From the NCBI GenBank assembly GCA_019022495.1, contig JAFEKR010000010.1, forward strand, positions 1,550,001-1,614,000: 64,000 nt of DNA. The letters run 5' to 3'. The stretch's first letter is position 1. Every line of letters starts with the position of its first letter. Below, piece after piece: positions 56,945 to 64,000 of this stretch. The translations under genes and the position numbers were made by a program. The notes beneath the pieces were generated by a model. The model made no database searches. It was not told the origin of the DNA and saw only the letters and a list, made by a program, of their open reading frames with translations. The DNA is from Epichloe hybrida. Its lineage: Eukaryota; Ascomycota; Sordariomycetes; Hypocreales; Clavicipitaceae.

Positions 56945-59900
56945 ACTATATAATCTTTTATAATATATATAAAAAGTTAATCCCTTCTAGGTAAATCTTA
57001 GTAAATAGTAAGCTAGGATAAGATATTCCTTATAGAACTACCTTAGGCACCTAAAACTAATAATCTAGATCTATTGCTATCTAGGGTAAAGTAGTATATA
57101 GTAAAGTAAGTAAAGTAAGTATAGTAAATTCTAGGTAAAGCATTGCCCTCTAACTAGGCTAAGGTAAAATATTTTAAGGCATCTAAAAATGCCTTTTAGG
57201 CCGCTTATATTCTTAACTTTATATCTCTATATATTAGTAGCTATATAGTAATTTAATCCTTAGAGAGCTACTACTATAACTCCTATTAGACTAAATTAAT
57301 AATAATTAGTATTAAATACGTATAGTAATAGGAGTATGTGAATTCTAATATATAACCTTACCCTTCCTTTCCTATAGTATAGCTAATATAAGTGCTTCTA
57401 GTACTATTCTAGCTACCTAACCTAATCTAACTAAACTTAATAATATTACTAAGGTATAGTATATAAGGACTATAGTTATTACTCCTCTTAAAGGGGCTAA
57501 GAACTTTAAGGAATAGGAGATCTTAATCTAAATATAAGTTTGTATTATATAGCTTATACCACATTTAACTAGAGTAACTCTATAGTCTTAAGAGACTAAT
57601 AAGTATTATACTATTCTCTCTTTTATTATATAGTAAAGCCTCTCTTTATAAGTCTAAAAGAATTTAATGCATATAGGATAGACTAATATAATGCCAGTCA
57701 CTAATATAATGTAATTAATTAAAAGCAATTATGGCTTTAAGGCTAATTTAGCTATTATTAAGTTACTGCAATAGTTCTCTTAATTAAAGAGAGCTGATTT
57801 CTCTATAACAAGAGCTTAGCTAGACTATTACTAGAACCTTTAAAACTAGATCTATAAGATTAAAAAGATCCCTAATATTATTTAGGTATTACAGATAATT
57901 AAAGCTATTAAAGGTTTAATGCCTAACATTTATAACGCGTGGAAGATTAAGGGATTCTCTAAATCTAAGCTTATAAAGGAAGGTATGCTTACCTATTTAA
58001 CGTATAAAGCTAACAAGCCTTAGAAGGACTAAAAGGTTAACTTTAACACCTAATAAAAGAATAATAAGGATAATGCTAATATAAAAGGTAAAGGCAAAGC
58101 TCTAATAAAGAAAAACAAAACCTTTAAGACTATTAAGCTAGATTATAGTTATTTAATCTCTCTAGGATAACCTATTTATTTAAAGGATAATTACTAGAAG
58201 CTTAATCTAGAGAAGAAGCCTAACTTAATAAAGAAAAAAGGTAACATAACTATAACCACTACTATAACTACCTCTCCTAATATTATTACTATAGGAAGTA
58301 ATCTCTCTCTTATAGTAATTAACTAGGACTATTCCTTTTAAACAATAGTAAATTACCTTATAAAAGAAGACTATATTCTTAACTCTAGATATAATACTTA
58401 CATATTTAACATAACTAAATAGTTTACTTATTTAAATACTAATGTAGTTACTAGACTAATAATATTAAGTAATAGAGAATAACTTAACGTTAAAGGCATT
58501 AGTAATGTTAAACTCCCTATTAGCAAAGGCTATCTAGAACTTTCTAACGCCTAATGGGCACTAAAGGCTAAAGTTAATATGATTTCGCTAGGTTTTCTTA
58601 AGCAAGGAGGCATTATTATAAATAGATTTAAAGATTAATTAATCTTAAAGTCTATAGGTAATGCTATTGCTTCTTATAATTAGAAGTCTAATGTTTTAAT
58701 ATTAATTCTTAGGGAGGAGAAACCTTAATTTAATTTCGCGGCCCTATTAAGCAAATCCATCACTAAGAAGGTGAAATTTAGCCTCTTATATAAAAGACTT
58801 AGGCATATAGGGAAAGAACAAATTATGCTAGCTTATAAAGAAGTAGGAATTGTAATTAACCCTGCCTCCTTAATTAACTTCTAGTGCTTAGCTTACCTTT
58901 TATTAAAGGCCCCTTAAATAATTTATTAAGAAGACTCTAATAATATAACCACCTTTCTTTCTTATATATTCTAGGACTTTATTAAACATAAGCCTAAAGG
59001 CTTTAGAGAGAAGAAGCACTTATTACATATAATTAACGCTTATACACGCTTTTACTAGGTAATCCTAACTATTAATAAAGCTAGCGTAGTTAAAGTAATC
59101 TAAGCTTAGAAAACTACTATTAAAAACATAAGCAGTGGCTTTACTATTAAATACTTCTATATAGATAATATAACTAAATTCCTTAAAGAGAAGTTTAAAC
59201 TCTTCTATTAGAAGGAGGGAATTATCTATTAAACTAGCGCTCTATATATTCCTACCTATTAAGGCCTTATTAAATACACTAGTTAAACCCTTATAAAGAT
59301 AGCATAATCCTTAATAATTAAAGCTAAATTACTAGAGCTTCTCTAGCTATATACTATAAAGCATATAGCTAAAATTACTAATCTCTTACCTATATATAGG
59401 AATAAGGATAATTAGTCTCCTTAGTAAGTATTATTTAATATCCTAGGCCTTAAAAACAACGCCTTAATTTAACACTTACGCACATAGGGATATATTGCGT
59501 ATATACGCATTCCTAATGAATATTGTGTTTAATTATAGAAAATAGCGCTATAAGCTAAGAAAGGTTAACTTATAGGCATAGATAGCCCTAAATATTACCT
59601 TTATAAAGTTTAAATCCCTAAAGATTAGAGAATTATATATATAAGGGATATATGCTTTAATAAGAACATGCCTATGCTTACTAAATTTAAGGCTAATAAG
59701 ACTATCTATATTATAAACCTTATTAACCTTTCTTTTGCTAAAGAAGGCCGCTATATTATTAACATTTCACCTATAGAAAAACCTCTTTCCTAGCCTATTA
59801 GCAATATTAAATAGAAGAAGGTTTATTTTATAAATACCCCTTTAGTTTCCTTAGAAATAGATAAGAATTACCACTCTTTTAAGGAGGAAAATAATTCTCC

Positions 59901-61973
59901 TACTAGGACTAAGCCTTTACTATCTTAGAGCTCTCTTCTAATGCCCTCTAAGAGTCCTCCTTAAAGGGACCTTATAAGTTAATAATAATAAATTATTAAA
60001 GAGAATACTATTCTCCTAAGGCATTAGCCTAAGGCCTTCCTAGATAAAGAAGTTAAAGCTAATAATAATGCTATTATTTAATAATAACTTAAACTAGAAC
60101 CTAAGCCTCTAAGATAATCTCTTTAATCTAATATATGTTAAGATTACCTTAACATTATAACATTAGGCAAGAAAAAAGCCCTTTCTCTAGGATCTTATTA
60201 ATTAAACCTTGCGATTTGTTATTATAATAATAACCTATATAATAATAAAGTAAAGGAAATTACTACCTTATACGCGTTCCTAATGCTTAAAGTAGCTAAT
60301 GTAGCTAATATAAAGATTAACATTCTATCTAATTAGTATAAGGCTAAAGCTATAGATAACTATTATAACTTCTAGAGACTTACTAAAAAGAAGGAACTTC
60401 TAAAAATTAATAAAAAGAACTACTAAGACCTAGTCTTTACTCCTAAAGATATAAAGATCTTTAATAGCTAATAGGTTTACACTATAAAGTACCTAATTAA
60501 TCTTAACCTATATCTAAAGGTAAGATAGGTTATAAGAGAAGACTAAAATCTAGAGGTCTTTAGTAATAAGGACCTCTATGTAGTAGTGGCATACTTAGTT
60601 TCTTTATAAGTATTTTACACACTTATTACTACCTTTAACTATAATTAGCAGTAATATAATATTATAAATGCCTTCCTTAATGCTAAAGTATAAGGAGATA
60701 TTTACGTTAAATAACCTTATAGCCACTTAGATAGTATAACTAGAGTCTATAAGCTTAAAAGAGCTCTCTATAGCTTACTTATTTCTTCTCTTTAGTAGCT
60801 AGATAACATTACTAAGGAACTTAAATAGTAAGGCTTTAAGAGGCTATTAAGTAAACTCTACATTTTTTAACGTAATAATATTATACTTCTTTTATACGTA
60901 AATAATATGATTATTATAGGAAAGACCCTTATAATTATTATAAATATTATTAAGGAATTATAGAAACACTATAAATTAAAGCATTTAGGTAATATTAAGC
61001 TATTTCTTAGCATTAAATTTATCTATAATTATGTTAATTACACCATGCTTCTTTACTAAAGGCTTTACATATAGACTATTATAAAGAAATTTAACATTAA
61101 TAACCTTAACACTTTAAATATTCCCTAGCTTCTAAAGACTATTATTCTAGCTAATTAAAAAGAGCTTAATATAGTTTATAACCTCTTTAACTAGGCAAAA
61201 CAAATAGGAAGCTTTAACTAGCTTTTAGTATTTATATAACCTAATATTACATTTATAGTTAATTAACTTTATAGTGCGAATTCCGCACTAAAGCAAGTAT
61301 ATGTGGATCTTAAGAAACACCTTTAGTAATACCTTATAGGAGTAGATAATTTAGGAATTATTCTTAGAGAATATAGTTTTTTAGACCCTAAATTAATGCT
61401 TTAAGTAAAGGGATTTAGTAATGCCTCTCTTACTAATAACCTAGATATAAGATATTTAACTATAAGGCATGTTATAACCCTTACTAGAGGATGTATTCTT
61501 TAGTAGTTAAAGAAATAAACTCTTATAGCCCTTAGCTCTATAGAAGCTAAATTTATTAACCTTACGCTAACTAGCCTCTTAATACTCTAAGTTACTTAAC
61601 TTCTTAATAACTTTAGGATTAAGCAATTATACCTATTACTACTATTTATAGATAGCTAGAATATAAAAGCTAATATGCTTAATAAGAAGCATAAGGGACG
61701 CACTTATTATATTAATTTACGCTATAAATAGATTATATAGAAAGCTTATTAAGGGGATTTTTGTCTTTAATAGATTAGCACTAAATAAATAATTACTAAT
61801 AGATTTATAAAAGGTCTAGAACGCATTAAACATAGTGATTTTATATGCCTTCTTTAAATAATAAAGGCTAAGGACTTTGCAAAGGGAGATGTTTTAGAAG
61901 CTTTATAAATAACCTTAAATTTTCTACTTTTCTTTTCTTATTTATTACTAGCTAGATATGCTGCTAGGGGCGG

Positions 61974-62240
61974 TGTTAAGGATATTCATAGCCTCACATC
62001 GTAGCCTTAGATATTAGGCATTACTCTTATTATCCCCTCTTTGTTTAATAATGTAGCTTCCCGCATTGCGTTTAATATCGCAGTTTATCGCAGGCTTTGT
62101 TTAAAGACCTAGATTCATTATTCATAGATTTAAAGCTTATAAGCTTCCCTTTTCTCTTCTAGATTACGAATTCCTAGATAGCAATTCTATGATCATCTTC
62201 TCTTCTGCTCTCTCTTTGCCTCCGTCTGCATCATTCCACA
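61974..62240 (+). repeat. Copia-B 3' LTR
   Basis: 267 bp, TGTTAAGG...TTCCACA. Mirror pattern of the left copy: the inner half is mutated and the outer half unmutated. All differences from the left LTR that I checked are transitions. Confidence 0.93.
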
Positions 62241-62245
62241 GATGT

Positions 62246-64000
62246 GACGGGGTGTACGAGGCTGGATTCGATGTTTAGACAAGTCAGTTGGTTGATTGAG
62301 CGGAGGGGAAAGCAACTATTTGGGCGGATGGATGGATGGATGGATGGATGGATGGCGTCAAGGCAAAACTTGGTTACTCAAGGAAAAAAAGGACTGGCCG
62401 GATCGTGCTGGCCGTGTTGCCCAAGGTTGCCAACTGACAACACGCCATAAGGGTCTAAGTTCGCGAGACAAGGCCAATTGCAGTTGAATGGTTGATTGAC
62501 GCGGGGGCGAATACAAAGTGGTAATACGCGAGTTGTTCATGTTTCTGGCCGATATTTTTGCAACAGAACTGGCGGGTTAGCGAGATCCGAGGGATACGTC
62601 GCGAATTGTGATTGGAGGGGAGGATTGCGCAAATATCAGCAAGACTCGGCCAGCCAGGACCATGCCTCTTCCGGCATGGCTGGGCTGGCTGCCCTGTGGT
62701 GAGCATTCAAAAAAAAAAATTGTTTGGCGCCGGGTCCAGATGGCGCGCGGAACAACACCTCTTCCGTGTAACCATAGCTCCGGTCCGGTTCCTTCCCTTC
62801 AGGTCTAGTGGAGCTGACTGGACCCATTTTGTATCTTGTCTCCACTCAACTATTATGTAATGCTTCCTTTGTCATTGCGCACTTGTTTCGTTTTCAATAC
62901 TGAAGAAGCATGTGATCTTTGCTCCGTTTGTTCCGCGCATTCTTTGTTCACCGTCAAAAATGTGGGTAAAAGGTAACGTGGTCTACCTGATACGAAGTGT
63001 CCCGTCATGCCTGCATAAGGTGCGGAGAAACAAGAAACACAGTACATTACATGTACATACGGATTATGTCAAGAAGCAGCCGGGACACCGAGGTCATCCT
63101 TGCCACATAACAACGGGGCACAAACCAATATGGAGCCAACGGTAGCGTAGGTAGCGTAGGTGGGCTTCTGTCTAATACGGACTAATCCGCATCGCTTTCT
63201 TCCTTTCTCAATTGACAAATCGCGGAGCTTGGAGACCTTCCCGCTCAAGGGGGCTGCTGCAAGGCACCGCACTGAGAAAAGACAAGAAAGAAAACAAAGA
63301 AAACCCCAAGAGTCCTCGCAAAATAGGCAGTCCCAAACGACCGTGGACGAAATCAATCTCAAAGCCTTGTAAACGTTTGATGCAGCAAGAAACTGACTGG
63401 CCTGCACATTGAGTCTTATTCTCGCTCAACCACATCCTGCCTAGATCATGTGCTCGAATCGTCACAGGTGAAATCACGTCGTTGCCCGTGACAAGAATCT
63501 TCAGGTGTTGTTCCACCCCACAGAGATCCGATGTGCTCGGGAAATCGCGCAACGGAGAAGTGACAGGGGGGCTTTACGATGGATGCATTCTCACCTTGGA
63601 GGGCAAGACGACCCCGTCGCGGGCTGTGCAAGCCTCCGGGTCGAAATGTTTGCAAGACGGTTTCGACAAGACCACCACGCGCACACACACATGACGTTAT
63701 GAAAGTGGCGCGGAGAAGCTGCAGCCTGGCAGCATAGGCACTTATTACCAAGCAGATATCTGTATCGATTTGTTTGGGCACCCAATATTCAAGTGCAAGC
63801 CCATCTGCAGGCAAATGTGCCTTGTCAACCCGGTGTGGAATTGGCCTGGTAGCACCTGCGTTGGATTTGGCAGATAACAGCCGCCATCACAACCTGTGCA
63901 CATATGCAAGAAACCCGTTCGGTCCGACAAGAGCGGCACAACCGTCATCGGAACTATGTATGTATGCTCTCGAATGGCGGGAACTGCAATACTTGGACGT
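62246..64000. other. Right-edge intergenic, no supported gene
   Basis: GC returns to normal directly after the Copia-B target site. Contains a GGAT tetranucleotide array (62326-62355), an A run at 62709-62718, GTAGCGTAG repeats near 63142-63161 and TACGGATTA-like motifs (63057-63066). Minus frames at 63208-63552 and 63446-63814 are the longest, but no family is recognised. Confidence 0.4.
62326..62355 (+). repeat. GGAT tetranucleotide microsatellite
   Basis: Seven and a half consecutive GGAT units. Confidence 0.95.

Larger units (their letters stand above)
49396..62240 (+). mobile_element. Copia-B, RIP-degraded LTR retrotransposon interrupted by Copia-A copy 2
   Basis: 267-bp LTRs at both ends and a perfect 5-bp target duplication GATGT (49391-49395 and 62241-62245). 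The element reads rightwards. A polypurine tract AGGGGCGG (61966-61973) abuts the right LTR, and a putative primer-binding region (GGTTATAAGCC..., from 49663) follows the left LTR. The reverse transcriptase box reads LLLYVNNMIIIG at about 60886-60921, that is YVDDM with RIP changes (YVNNM at 60895-60909). The order across 58000-61900 (gag-like, integrase-like, RT, RNase H) is copia type. Without the insertion and its 5-bp duplication it is about 5.9 kb. All frames carry many RIP stops. Confidence 0.93.

Noticed and set aside
63208..63814. Two minus frames of 114 and 122 codons near the right edge
   Set aside because: Unusual composition, no recognisable motif, and overlapping open frames on the plus strand.

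Overview
The window looks like nuclear DNA of a filamentous ascomycete, most likely a hypocrealean fungus (the order is an inference). The reasons are short spliceosomal introns with GTAAGT/GTACGT donors, an ascomycete-type Zn2Cys6 regulator, an intron-bearing argininosuccinate lyase, a FunK1 kinase relic, and a strongly two-part base composition. GC-balanced islands carry all the genes. They alternate with AT-rich blocks in which CpA/TpG has been converted almost completely to TpA. That is the signature of repeat-induced point mutation (RIP). The three AT-rich blocks (4967-9523, 11840-29817, 49396-62240) make up about 55% of the window, and every one is a transposon or a nest of transposons with recognisable ends.

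Left island (1-4966): a decayed FunK1-type kinase at the window edge, a three-exon Zn2Cys6 transcription factor on the minus strand, and a secreted protein with six copies of a 20-22-residue repeat. Then comes a 4.56-kb TIR DNA transposon with a TA target duplication. A small island (9526-11839) holds one short conserved-looking gene.

Block 11840-29817 is a minus-oriented gypsy (Ty3-like) LTR retrotransposon with 150-bp LTRs. A 6.89-kb copia element (called Copia-A here) is inserted into it at target ATTAC. Block 49396-62240 is a plus-oriented copia element (Copia-B: 267-bp LTRs, GATGT target duplication, polypurine tract). A second Copia-A copy is inserted into it at target ACTAT. Both nests therefore contain the same inner family in the same orientation.

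Central island (29818-49390): an NRPS relic (A, E and C pieces, no T domain), argininosuccinate lyase ARG4, an intronless bacterial-looking UDP-glucuronate-4-epimerase-type enzyme, an intronless type II membrane glycosyltransferase, a broken secreted-protein gene, a two-exon hypothetical gene, and a pair of MITEs. The right edge (62246-64000) has no gene I can support.

The genes do not form an obvious pathway. ARG4 is housekeeping. The epimerase and glycosyltransferase are convergent neighbours that could both act in sugar-nucleotide or surface-glycan metabolism, but only position supports this. The most informative results are the fully resolved nested retrotransposons with their RIP-edge mosaics, the repeat-bearing secreted protein, and the possible transferred epimerase.
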